Positions 1-5,777 are shown, numbered from the stretch's first letter. The stretch: DNA of 8,190 nt from an uncultured Oceanospirillaceae bacterium (GCA_946221045.1 CAMIIY010000067.1:1-8190); one strand, 5' to 3'. A program made the numbers and translations. The notes: generated by a model not told the origin, from the letters alone.

Positions 1-30
1 AGATAAAAAATATTACTGATACATTGGAGG

Positions 31-88
31 TATACGACAAGATGTCGTGAAGTTTTACGACACCTTGTCGTATATTTAGCTGTTAGGC
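31..88 (+). other. Atypical attC-like site before cassette 1 (hairpin plus R' box)
   Basis: GTTAGGC at 82-88 matches the R' consensus GTTRRRY and lies two bases before the first cassette gene. Upstream is a long inverted repeat: arms 31-48 and 57-74 pair at 17 of 18 positions around an 8-base loop. That fits the folded-strand structure recognised by integron integrases. I cannot find a matching R'' box (RYYYAAC) in bases 1-30, so the outer left part is degenerate, or the site is a hybrid or something other than a standard attC. An attI site is an alternative, but the strong hairpin argues for attC. Confidence 0.55.
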
Positions 89-89
89 C

Positions 90-527
90 ATGAGAAATAT
101 GGAAATATCGGAAATAATAAAAAAGATTTGTTATGAGATTGAATCGGATGAACAAGCAGTAGCTCTTGTCCAATCCATTGATTCAAGTGATGACTTATAT
201 GAACTATTAGACCATTACAACTGGGATGATGGCTTTCAAATTCCAGAAGCCATCGCAAGGCACCCAAAGTGTGATTTAGCCATTGCTCAAAAGTTGTTTT
301 GGCTTGCAGCCTCCGATCACTTCTTAGAGCCAGGCTTTGAAATCAACGAATACAACCAAGATAACTATTCTTTTTCCAAAAAACTCAGTGAAAATATAAT
401 TCAAGGCAATTACCAAATTGGGCATTTGTCTCATGATCAATGTTTTAATAAAATTACTATCCATAAATACAAAAAAAGCCAATTCCCTGAGGTCTTTTAT
501 GAGCCAGTTATCGGCAAAAAGGCCTAA
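90..527 (+). CDS. DUF4274-type protein, integron cassette 1
   Basis: This 145-residue protein is probably cytoplasmic, with no signal peptide or membrane segment. Its middle part (about residues 43-72, with NWDDGFQIPEAI followed by HPKCDLAIAQKLFWLA) resembles, from memory, the DUF4274 family, whose members are small and of unknown function. The N-terminal 40 residues are acidic and probably helical; the C-terminal tail is lysine-rich. The start at 90 comes straight after the R' box and has no Shine-Dalgarno sequence. ATG at 99 (MEISEI) is an in-frame alternative. The TAA stop at 525-527 is part of the R'' box of the next attC, a hallmark of cassette genes. Expression probably depends on an upstream integron promoter or on readthrough. 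The gene is real by context; its function is unknown. Confidence 0.8.
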   Translation: MRNMEISEIIKKICYEIESDEQAVALVQSIDSSDDLYELLDHYNWDDGFQIPEAIARHPKCDLAIAQKLFWLAASDHFLEPGFEINEYNQDNYSFSKKLSENIIQGNYQIGHLSHDQCFNKITIHKYKKSQFPEVFYEPVIGKKA

Positions 528-590
528 CAAGGCCAGCCATGCAGGACCTCAACTGCTTCGCAGTTTCGGCCCATGCTGGCGGCGTTAGAT
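522..590 (+). other. attC site of cassette 1 (complete, 69 bp)
   Basis: The R'' box GCCTAAC (522-528) and R' box GTTAGAT (584-590) match RYYYAAC and GTTRRRY exactly. Between them, the arms beginning GGCCAGCCATG and ending CATGCTGGCGGC are imperfectly complementary with extra unpaired bases. A perfect AACTGC/GCAGTT hairpin forms the centre at about 551-565. This is the standard organisation of an integron attC, recombined as a folded single strand. The stop codon of the preceding gene lies inside the R'' box. Confidence 0.93.
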
Positions 591-593
591 TTC

Positions 594-600
594 AGGAGAG
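594..600 (+). promoter_or_regulatory. Shine-Dalgarno sequence fixing the GTG start of cassette 2
   Basis: AGGAGAG lies just after the R' box and six bases (counted from AGGAG) before GTG at 605. An upstream in-frame ATG at 539 lies within the attC and has no ribosome-binding site, so the GTG start is much better supported. Confidence 0.8.
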
Positions 601-604
601 AATC

Positions 605-1357
605 GTGGAAAATCGAAGCTATGAATTGTTTAAGGAAATAATGGGTAGCTCAGGGATGAAGTTTCATAATCGTATGAAAAGTCACAGCTTCAGCTACAAC
701 ATATTCTCCATGAACCTCAAGGAGCTTAATGAAGGCTTGAAATTGATCGAAACGCCTCAGGTTGGTCTGAAACTAATGTCTGAAGAAAATAGAGAAGCTG
801 GGCATCAAGCTCATCGAGAAATTAACAGGCTATTTCACAACTTTCTTGCGTCAGCAAAAACACTAATTGAGCACACAAGAATATTTGTTGATAAACACTA
901 CAAAGATACTCCCCTACAGCAAGCGTATACTCAGAAAATTAAGACTGAATATGCAGAGGATGAGTTATGTAGGTTTATCCAAGACTTAAGAAACTATATG
1001 CTCCATCAAGGTCTCCCGCATAGCCAAATGTCCATTAGCTTCACTAGAGAGAAACCTGATTTTGAAAGTACTATCAGCTTAGAGACTGAGAAGCTTGTTT
1101 CTTGGAGCCGATGGTCAGCTTTTAGCAAAGCTTTTTTAGCCAAGCAAAGCAAGAATATAAAGCTATCTGCTCTAGTGACACCATATGGTGAAAAAATTAA
1201 TTCTTTATATGAATGGTTAGATGCAAAGCTTCTTAAACACCATTCAGGTGACCTAAAAGCACTTAAAAAGCTGCAAATAGAATATCAACGCTTAGAACAA
1301 GATAAATCTAACAAATCAAGTCAGCAGGACGCCAGCGGAGCTGGCGCTTCTGCATGA
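605..1357 (+). CDS. Unrecognised cassette 2 protein with a HEPN-like R-x4-H motif
   Basis: This 250-residue protein starts at GTG. I do not recognise a named family. It appears helical, polar and soluble, without signal peptide or membrane segment. A helical stretch around residues 67-100 (REINRLFHNFLASAKTLIEH) is followed by FIQDLRNYMLHQGLP at about 124-138. R129-N-Y-M-L-H134 fits the R-[polar]-x3-H form of the catalytic motif in HEPN RNases, and the paired-helix setting is compatible with that fold. HEPN proteins often act in abortive infection or toxin-antitoxin systems, so a defence role is possible but is only inference. The last 16 or so residues (Ser/Gly/Ala-rich) are encoded by the attC itself, and the TGA stop at 1355-1357 lies inside the site. 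No partner antitoxin gene is evident in this cassette. Confidence 0.82.
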   Translation: MENRSYELFKEIMGSSGMKFHNRMKSHSFSYNIFSMNLKELNEGLKLIETPQVGLKLMSEENREAGHQAHREINRLFHNFLASAKTLIEHTRIFVDKHYKDTPLQQAYTQKIKTEYAEDELCRFIQDLRNYMLHQGLPHSQMSISFTREKPDFESTISLETEKLVSWSRWSAFSKAFLAKQSKNIKLSALVTPYGEKINSLYEWLDAKLLKHHSGDLKALKKLQIEYQRLEQDKSNKSSQQDASGAGASA

Positions 1358-1367
1358 GGCGTTATGT
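1306..1367 (+). other. attC site of cassette 2 (complete, 62 bp)
   Basis: The R'' box ATCTAAC (1306-1312) fits RYYYAAC. The R' box GTTATGT (1361-1367) has the GTTA core used by many attC sites. The inner arms GCAGGACGCCAGC (about 1324-1336) and GCTGGCGCTTCTGC (about 1340-1353) pair with one extrahelical base around a GGA loop. The end of the cassette 2 reading frame is encoded within it. Confidence 0.9.
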
Positions 1368-1382
1368 TTTTTTGAAACCGAT

Positions 1383-1700
1383 ATGAAAGCTCTCAAGATC
1401 ATCATTCTCTTTTCAGCATTCATAATGGTCTTAACTTTTGTGTCAAAACCTGAGTACAGATGGTTAGCTCTTAACGGAATCCAAGCTCAAAGATACGCAG
1501 AGAGCCTCCAATCAGGAAAAACAGACACTCCGAACTGGGCAATAGACTATGTTGTTGTGTCAAAGTCAGGTGTTGTAACTTTCAGCAAACACAACAGCAG
1601 TATGGTGTTTGCATATAGCCCAAATAAAGCGCTTGAAAATAACAAAATAATTTGGTCTAGGTTGGTTGGGGCTTGGTATTTTGGCCATGTCAAAACATAA
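1383..1700 (+). CDS. Small membrane-anchored hypothetical protein, integron cassette 3
   Basis: This is a 105-residue protein of unknown function. Residues 4-21 (LKIIILFSAFIMVLTFVS) form one N-terminal hydrophobic segment after two positive residues. It could be a membrane anchor or an uncleaved signal sequence; I see no convincing cleavage or lipobox site. The rest is a polar domain of about 80 residues with the pattern WAIDYVVVSKSGVVTFSKH, suggesting beta strands, and would face the periplasm. The ATG is 15 bases after the R' box of the preceding attC and has no visible Shine-Dalgarno sequence. The TAA stop at 1698-1700 lies in an R''-like ACATAAC, as expected of a cassette gene. Confidence 0.72.
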   Translation: MKALKIIILFSAFIMVLTFVSKPEYRWLALNGIQAQRYAESLQSGKTDTPNWAIDYVVVSKSGVVTFSKHNSSMVFAYSPNKALENNKIIWSRLVGAWYFGHVKT

Positions 1701-1724
1701 CAGTGCAATCAAATGCGTTCCGGA
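1695..1724 (+). other. Truncated attC of cassette 3 (left half only)
   Basis: ACATAAC at 1695-1701 overlaps the stop codon of the third cassette and is the exact reverse complement of the GTTATGT R' box at 1361-1367, so it looks like a true R'' box. The following bases (CAATCAAATGCGTTCCGGAC) resemble a left attC arm. No complementary right arm and no R' box follow before the methyltransferase gene. The array therefore seems to end in a broken site. Confidence 0.55.
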
Positions 1725-1731
1725 CTTAATC

Positions 1732-1754
1732 AAAGGGGTCTGAGTCGATTTCTC
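1732..1754 (+). repeat. Possible dispersed intergenic motif at the array boundary
   Basis: AAAGGGGTCTGAGTCGATTT directly follows the truncated attC arm. From memory, motifs of this kind (GGGGTC-T/A-GAGTCGA) recur between genes in gammaproteobacterial genomes, sometimes near REP-associated tyrosine transposases. There is only one copy here and no transposase, so the assignment is tentative. Confidence 0.25.
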
Positions 1755-1788
1755 TAGCTATTTATCCTAATTCAGCTCCTAGTTGCGT

Positions 1789-2391
1789 ATGAATCCGAAA
1801 CAAATAGGCCAAGCCTACGACACCATCATCCATCTCTGGCAACGTGAAGACTTCAATCGTAATAACGGGATTGCAGCGCACCAGCGGGCGCTGGCCTTTG
1901 TGACAAACAGAGGTAAGGCACTCGATGTGGGGTGTGGCTGTACCGGTCGGTTTATCGATCTTCTGCTGGGTGAGGGGTTTACGCCGGAGGGGGTGGATAT
2001 CTCTGGTGAGATGATTCGACTGGCCCGGCAGCGTCATCCCCAGGTGGTGTTTCATCAGCAGGATATCTGTGAGTGGGACATTGCAGAGACCTATGATTTT
2101 ATCACCGCCTGGGACAGTATCTGGCATATTCCGCTGGAGCAGCAGGCAGCGGTTTTAACCAAACTGGTGGCGAATCTGAATCCGGGCGGGGTGCTGATTT
2201 TTTCGTTTGGTGGCACGGAAACCGCAGATGAGCATTGTGATGCCACCATGGGGCCACAGGTGTATTACTCTACACTCGGCACGCATGGTTTTCTGGATCT
2301 GTTGATCAAACTCGGCTGTAGCTGCCGGCATCTGGAATTCGACCAGTACCCGGAACTGCACGCCTATCTGATTGTGCAGAAAACACCATAA
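1789..2391 (+). CDS. Class I SAM-dependent methyltransferase
   Basis: This 200-residue cytoplasmic protein has the Rossmann-type methyltransferase core. Motif I is ALDVGCGCTGRF at residues 44-55 and binds S-adenosylmethionine. An acidic residue at the end of strand 2 (GVD, D70) probably holds the ribose, and QDI at 91-93 fits the adenine-binding position. LNPGGVLIFSF (130-140) is the usual post-motif strand. It belongs to the broad Methyltransf_11/25 group; the substrate (small molecule or other) cannot be read from sequence. I chose ATG 1789; a TTG two codons upstream is possible. No good Shine-Dalgarno sequence precedes either. It is the first gene with the higher G+C composition, so it is more likely host chromosome than cassette, though the junction lies only about 60 bases upstream. 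Confidence 0.88.
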   Translation: MNPKQIGQAYDTIIHLWQREDFNRNNGIAAHQRALAFVTNRGKALDVGCGCTGRFIDLLLGEGFTPEGVDISGEMIRLARQRHPQVVFHQQDICEWDIAETYDFITAWDSIWHIPLEQQAAVLTKLVANLNPGGVLIFSFGGTETADEHCDATMGPQVYYSTLGTHGFLDLLIKLGCSCRHLEFDQYPELHAYLIVQKTP

Positions 2392-2514
2392 CAACGGGCC
2401 ATTGTTGCGGGATAACCAAAGTGGTGTTGTTGTTTTCCGGCTGGCAGGGCAGTCTTGGCAGCGTGGATGGCCGCCAACGCCATGGACAATTTAAAGGATT
2501 AAAAAGGACAGATT

Positions 2515-2976
2515 ATGAAATCGCTAAAGCTGGGCATACTTTTGGGCACTTTGGCCTTTGCACCGCTGGCCATCGCAGACAGTGAGTCTGAAAGGGAAGC
2601 TGAAAAACTATTAACGTCAATGGATATGCAGGTGGCCATGTCTGAGTCGATCAGTAATATGATTGATTTACAGCTGCAGCAAAATCCGACACTGGAGCCC
2701 TTTAAACCGGTGATGATGAAGTTTTTCAACAAGCATATGAGTTGGGAAAGTTTAAAACCGGAGTTTGTGAAAATGTATGCGCGGGTTTACACCGCTGAGG
2801 AGTTGCGTGATATCCATGCGTTTTACTCGACTGATACGGGTCGCAAAGCCCTGAAATTAATGCCGGTTTTGATGGCGGAGGGTGGCAAGATTGGTGCAGC
2901 GCGTGTTGAAAATAACATCAGTGAACTGCATGCCATGATGGAAGCCGAAGCGAAGCGCTTGAAAAATGCACAGTAA
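2515..2976 (+). CDS. Exported DUF2059 domain protein
   Basis: This 153-residue protein has a typical signal peptide: MKSLK, a hydrophobic core, then PLAIA, with likely signal peptidase I cleavage after A21. The mature protein would be periplasmic. Residues about 80-125 (MYARVYTAEELRDIHAFY, then STDTGRKALKLMPVLM) match the DUF2059 family, a helical domain of unknown function common in Proteobacteria. The mature part is helical and rich in Met, Glu and Lys. AAAAGGAC lies just before the ATG as ribosome-binding site. The gene stands alone and ends in a clear terminator about 25 bases downstream. Confidence 0.9.
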   Translation: MKSLKLGILLGTLAFAPLAIADSESEREAEKLLTSMDMQVAMSESISNMIDLQLQQNPTLEPFKPVMMKFFNKHMSWESLKPEFVKMYARVYTAEELRDIHAFYSTDTGRKALKLMPVLMAEGGKIGAARVENNISELHAMMEAEAKRLKNAQ

Positions 2977-3000
2977 AACACGCTGATGTTCGACTGAGTA

Positions 3001-3030
3001 AAAAAACCGCTGACGATCAGCGGTTTTTTT
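3001..3030 (+). terminator. Rho-independent terminator after the DUF2059 gene
   Basis: CCGCTGA (3007-3013), a CGA loop and TCAGCGG (3017-3023) form a perfect 7-bp stem, followed by seven T residues. Six A residues precede the stem, so it could also end transcription arriving from the right. It separates the DUF2059 gene from the riboswitch-controlled exporter. Confidence 0.93.
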
Positions 3031-3099
3031 ATGGACATCGTTTGCCCCTGACGCTGTGTAGTTTGAGCAGCCTTTGTAGATACGTCTTGCAGAGATGCG

Positions 3100-3105
3100 T
3101 ATGAT
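3100..3105 (+). promoter_or_regulatory. Candidate -10 box for the riboswitch/exporter transcript
   Basis: TATGAT matches the sigma-70 -10 consensus at five of six positions. It would start transcription a few bases before the first aptamer hairpin, which is where a start is expected. No good -35 box is present at 17 bp spacing, so support is weak. Confidence 0.35.
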
Positions 3106-3119
3106 GATGTGTGTTTTCA

Positions 3120-3170
3120 GCTTCAGGGACGACCCTGAAGCGTTTATTAACTGGCCGGGACGACCCTGCA
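3120..3170 (+). promoter_or_regulatory. Guanidine-II (mini-ykkC) riboswitch
   Basis: Two hairpins share the diagnostic GGG-ACGA-CCC core. The first (3120-3141) has a perfect 9-bp stem, GCTTCAGGG/CCCTGAAGC, with loop ACGA at 3129-3132. The second (about 3154-3169) has a GGG/CCC stem with loop ACGA at 3160-3163 and is extended past a C-T mismatch by GC/GC. A 9- to 12-base linker joins them. Paired ACGR loops that bind guanidinium and dock together define the guanidine-II class. The ribosome-binding site AAGG (3172-3175) follows the second hairpin at once, so control is probably at translation initiation, with guanidine turning the gene on. The downstream exporter is the commonest partner of this RNA. 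Confidence 0.93.
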
Positions 3171-3182
3171 TAAGGTGTTTGT

Positions 3183-3494
3183 ATGAGCTGGTTAATTCTT
3201 ATCTGTGCGGGTTTGCTTGAAGTGGTATGGGCGATGGGGCTCAAGTACACGGAAGGCTTTACCAAACCTCTCCCTTCTTTATTGACCGTTGCTGCCATGG
3301 CTGCCAGTGTTTATCTGTTGAGCATTGCCATGCGGAGTTTGCCGCTGGGTGTTGCCTACACGGTGTGGGTGGGCATCGGCATGGTCGGAGCTGTTATCGT
3401 GGGTGTGTTGCTGTTTCAGGAATCGCTTTCGCTTATGAAAGGTTTAAGTCTGCTGTTACTGGTGACAGGCATTATTGGACTTAAATGCTCCTGA
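3183..3494 (+). CDS. sugE: SMR-family guanidinium exporter (SugE/Gdx type)
   Basis: This 103-residue inner-membrane protein has four predicted transmembrane helices (about residues 2-20, 30-48, 57-76 and 85-101), the usual size and layout of small multidrug resistance proteins. The first helix carries E13 in [20 protein letters not shown], the proton- and substrate-binding Glu. The [17 protein letters not shown] stretch and [13 protein letters not shown] are typical of the SugE/Gdx subgroup rather than EmrE-type multidrug pumps. Members of this subgroup export guanidinium in exchange for protons as antiparallel dimers. The guanidine-II riboswitch directly upstream independently supports that substrate. 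The start ATG is seven bases after AAGG. No separate carboxylase or hydrolase for guanidine is adjacent. Confidence 0.94.
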   Translation: MSWLILICAGLLEVVWAMGLKYTEGFTKPLPSLLTVAAMAASVYLLSIAMRSLPLGVAYTVWVGIGMVGAVIVGVLLFQESLSLMKGLSLLLLVTGIIGLKCS

Positions 3495-3560
3495 GAGGGT
3501 TAAATTGGGTAACGCTGGGTCACTTATGGTTAGAGGCGACTGTCTGAAAAGGAGACGTCG

Positions 3561-4451
3561 ATGCTAAAAACAATCTTTGCAGTCTTTGTGGCTTTATGGT
3601 TGCTCGCTCATCCGTCTCCGGGCAAGGCAGAGGAGACAGTGGCCTATAGCATTCAACAGATGAAAGACAACGTGTACCGCTTTACCTACGGTCACTATCA
3701 CTCGGTATTTATGGTTACTGACGCCGGATTAGTCCTGACCGATCCGATCAGTGAGCAGGCCGCAGCGGTGTTACGTGAAGAGCTGAAAGCGCGTTTTGAC
3801 CTGCCGATCCGTTATCTTATTTACAGCCATAATCATGTTGACCATGTGTTGGGTGGGCAGGTGCTGGCTGAGCCGGGGGTGCCGGTGGTAGCGCATACCT
3901 TTGCGGCTGAAGATATCAAGCTCACCCGGGCGCCAACAGCGTTACCCACACTGACGTTTGATGACCAACTGACACTTGAGCTGGGTAACAGTCGGGTTGA
4001 GTTGCGTTATCACGGGCCCAACAACGGACGTGGCTCAGTCAGCATGCGGTTTATGCCGGCCAATGTGCTATATGTTGTGGACTGGATTGTAGTAGGGCGG
4101 ATGCCCTATCAGAATTTGCTGGGTTACGATATTCACGGGATGATTCATTCGACCCGAGAAGTGCTGGCGGGAGAGCCGTTTGATCTATTTGTAGGTGGTC
4201 ATGCAGAAACAGGGAGCAGGCAAGATGTTGAGCGCTATCTTGATTATCTGGAGGCGCTCTATGCGGCTGTACGCGATGGTATGCTGGCCGGCAAAACTCT
4301 GCAAACACTGCAGGCGGAAATTGACCTGTCAGAGTTTGCCGATCTGCGTATGTATGAAGCCTGGCTGCCATTGAATATCGCCGGTGTTTATAACACCCTG
4401 GTTGAAATGTCCTACTTCAATTTTCGTCCTGACATAAAGGCAGAGTTTTAG
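3561..4451 (+). CDS. Exported metallo-beta-lactamase-fold hydrolase with an altered metal ligand
   Basis: This 296-residue protein has an N-terminal signal peptide (about residues 1-23, ending PGKAEE), so it is probably periplasmic. The metallo-beta-lactamase fold is shown by SHNHVDHVLGG with H90, H92, D94 and H95 (the HxHxDH motif), by D174 in VVDWIVVGRMPY and by H214 in VGGHAETGS. At the usual third-ligand position, where relatives have GP-x-H, this protein has HGPNNGRGS with N155. One zinc site would thus be changed, or H151 might compensate. Substrate is unknown; the family includes lactamases, lactonases and the quinoprotein relay hydrolases. I would not call it an antibiotic-resistance enzyme. 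AGGAG six bases before the ATG supports the start. It follows the exporter by 66 bp with no terminator seen, so partial cotranscription is possible. Confidence 0.88.
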   Translation: MLKTIFAVFVALWLLAHPSPGKAEETVAYSIQQMKDNVYRFTYGHYHSVFMVTDAGLVLTDPISEQAAAVLREELKARFDLPIRYLIYSHNHVDHVLGGQVLAEPGVPVVAHTFAAEDIKLTRAPTALPTLTFDDQLTLELGNSRVELRYHGPNNGRGSVSMRFMPANVLYVVDWIVVGRMPYQNLLGYDIHGMIHSTREVLAGEPFDLFVGGHAETGSRQDVERYLDYLEALYAAVRDGMLAGKTLQTLQAEIDLSEFADLRMYEAWLPLNIAGVYNTLVEMSYFNFRPDIKAEF

Positions 4452-4643
4452 TTGATGGCTTTGCAACAGGGTTGAACACACGCTTTTCAAGCATCTGTCG
4501 AGCGCGTATAGCAGCATGGTTGCTAGTGAGTTTATGTGCTTAATTTTATTGCTTGGGTGATGTTGTCTGTGCAACTTATGTGATCTTTTTGGGACAAACA
4601 GGTCCGATGTTTTTTAGCGTGTCCTATATTTGTCCGCCAATCT

Positions 4644-5108
4644 ATGAACAAACTCGACTACCTGACGCTGGATAGCGTCGTTCCCGCAGAATTTGTGCCG
4701 CTGCTGAATAAAGCAAGCGTGCGACAGCATTTGATTGAGCACCCACTGTTTGACGATGCGTCTGTTTCTGTCTGGCTTAAGGCCAAACAACAGGTGGATG
4801 CGACCCCGGGTTGTAAAGTCCGGGCGATCCGGGTTGACGGTGCGTGGGCAGGGTGGTGTGGCATTCAGTCTGAACAGGGGCGATATGAAATTGCCGTAAT
4901 ACTGGATAACCAATACTGGGGGCTGGGCCGACAGGTCTTTACCGAGGTGATGGGCTGGGCCAAAGGGTTTGGTCATCAGACGGTGTATATTCATTTCCTG
5001 CACACGCGGCGGGAGTATCGGTTTCTGAGCAGGATGGCCCGACAGGTCACAACCAGTGAGCTGATGGGTAACCGATTTACCACCTATGAAATCAGTGTTG
5101 GCGACTGA
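4644..5108 (+). CDS. GNAT-family N-acetyltransferase
   Basis: This 154-residue cytoplasmic protein would transfer an acetyl group from acetyl-CoA to an unknown amine. The GNAT core is visible: a beta strand AWAGWCGIQSE (67-77), then motif A, YEIAVILDNQYWGLGRQVF (81-99). Within motif A, Q90-x-x-G93-x-G95 is the pyrophosphate-binding Q/R-x-x-G-x-G/A turn, followed by helix TEVMGWAKGFG. The N-terminal 50 residues and C-terminal 35 residues are less typical. No clear Shine-Dalgarno sequence precedes the ATG. Upstream lie 192 bases without a gene, in which I see only a short inverted repeat, GGACAAA (4592-4598) and TTTGTCC (4629-4635), with TATATT between as a possible -10 box. It converges on the minus-strand gene at 5238. 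Confidence 0.83.
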   Translation: MNKLDYLTLDSVVPAEFVPLLNKASVRQHLIEHPLFDDASVSVWLKAKQQVDATPGCKVRAIRVDGAWAGWCGIQSEQGRYEIAVILDNQYWGLGRQVFTEVMGWAKGFGHQTVYIHFLHTRREYRFLSRMARQVTTSELMGNRFTTYEISVGD

Positions 5109-5191
5109 TTCTGCTGCAATATGCGGGTATTGCGTACCTTGTTGCCGGCTAACCCCGGGAGGTTACAGTGCGGCGGTACAAAGACGTTAAG

Positions 5192-5219
5192 GGTGGCTGG
5201 CATAAATTGCTCAGCCACC
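5192..5219. terminator. Hairpin between convergent genes, possible terminator
   Basis: GGTGGCTG (5192-5199) and CAGCCACC (5212-5219) form a perfect 8-bp GC-rich stem with a 12-base loop. It lies between the ends of the convergent GNAT and AhpD-like genes, where a two-way terminator would be expected. There is no T tract on either side, so it is not a canonical intrinsic terminator. Confidence 0.4.
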
Positions 5220-5237
5220 TGCAAACCGGATACGCTG

Positions 5238-5777
5238 TCAGGCGTAGGGTTTGAACATATCATCCAGCGGCGTTTTGGCGATATGGTTGATGTAATTGCT
5301 CATCACCTTTTGCGCCAGGCCCAACAGAATACCGAGGATATGTTTCTGCTCGTATCCGGCGGCATAAAAACGTTCCAGCACCTCATCACTTACCTTGCCA
5401 CGTTCACGCAAAATCGCCAGTGTGGTGTCGTGTAATGCCTGCAGCTTTTCAGTCGGCATGGCCGTGCCATTAAGCAGGGCATCATTCAGTGCGGTGTCTA
5501 CCTTCATTACCGAAGCAATCATGCTGTGAGCCGGCACGCAGTAAGCACAGCCATGTTCCACATTGATGGTCTGCCAGACCACAGTCAGCTCGTCTGCGTC
5601 GAAATCTGTTTGCTGAAACAGGGTATGCAACTGTTGATATGCATCCAGTGCAGCAGGTTCTTCACCAAAGACGGCGTGTAAATTAGGCACCATGCCAAAA
5701 TTTTTAATGGAGTTTTCAAACAGGGCTTTTGTGGGCTGCGGTGCTGAGTCCATGGTATGTAAAGTGAAGGATTTCAT
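5238..5777 (-). CDS. Carboxymuconolactone decarboxylase / AhpD-like protein
   Basis: This 179-residue cytoplasmic, all-helical protein belongs to the AhpD-like superfamily. Its signature is EHGCAYCVPAHS with E74, C77, C80 and H84, the E-x2-C-x2-C-x3-H arrangement of AhpD-type thiol peroxidase or disulfide reductase centres. The N-terminal KNFGMVPNLHAVFGEEPAAL and the later AAGYEQKHILGILLGLAQKV are typical of the CMD family. A redox role (peroxide or electrophile detoxification) is more likely than true carboxymuconolactone decarboxylation, because the Cys pair and Glu are intact and no aromatic-degradation genes are nearby. AGGAAA lies five bases before the ATG. It is divergent from the TetR gene and has a TetR-type operator in its promoter. 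Confidence 0.9.
   Translation of the reverse strand: MKSFTLHTMDSAPQPTKALFENSIKNFGMVPNLHAVFGEEPAALDAYQQLHTLFQQTDFDADELTVVWQTINVEHGCAYCVPAHSMIASVMKVDTALNDALLNGTAMPTEKLQALHDTTLAILRERGKVSDEVLERFYAAGYEQKHILGILLGLAQKVMSNYINHIAKTPLDDMFKPYA

Larger units (their letters stand above)
1..1725 (+). mobile_element. Distal part of an integron gene-cassette array (three cassettes)
   Basis: Three short, same-direction genes are separated by attC recombination sites, and there is almost no other intergenic DNA. Stop codons lie inside or against the attC R'' boxes, and start codons lie 2 to 38 bases after the R' boxes, which is the typical cassette arrangement. With cleavage after the first G of each GTTRRRY box, cassette 1 spans 83-584, cassette 2 spans 585-1361 and cassette 3 starts at 1362. 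The DNA is clearly more AT-rich than the genes after 1789. The integrase gene and attI are not in the window, so I cannot tell a mobile integron from a sedentary chromosomal one. The right-hand limit near 1725 is approximate, because the last attC is incomplete. Confidence 0.85.

Noticed and set aside
539..604. ATG at 539 as start of the cassette 2 protein
   Set aside because: It lies inside the attC and has no ribosome-binding site, whereas GTG 605 has AGGAG six bases upstream.
1782..1788. GTTGCGT as an R' box, making the methyltransferase a fourth cassette
   Set aside because: It departs from GTTRRRY, does not pair with the R'' box at 1695-1701, and the following gene has chromosomal-type composition.
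2388..2432. ATAAC and GTTGTTG after the methyltransferase as a decayed attC
   Set aside because: The boxes fit the consensus poorly and the sequence between them does not form convincing paired arms.
3561..4451. Calling the metallo-beta-lactamase-fold protein a carbapenemase
   Set aside because: The third His ligand is replaced by Asn and the general fold is shared by many non-lactamase enzymes.
5150..5165. TAACC...GGTTA inverted repeat as a terminator or operator
   Set aside because: The stem is only five bp, there is no T tract, and it is not near any start site.
5121..5435. A 104-codon plus-strand open frame overlapping the AhpD-like gene
   Set aside because: It has no ribosome-binding site or domain and lies mostly antisense to a well-supported gene.
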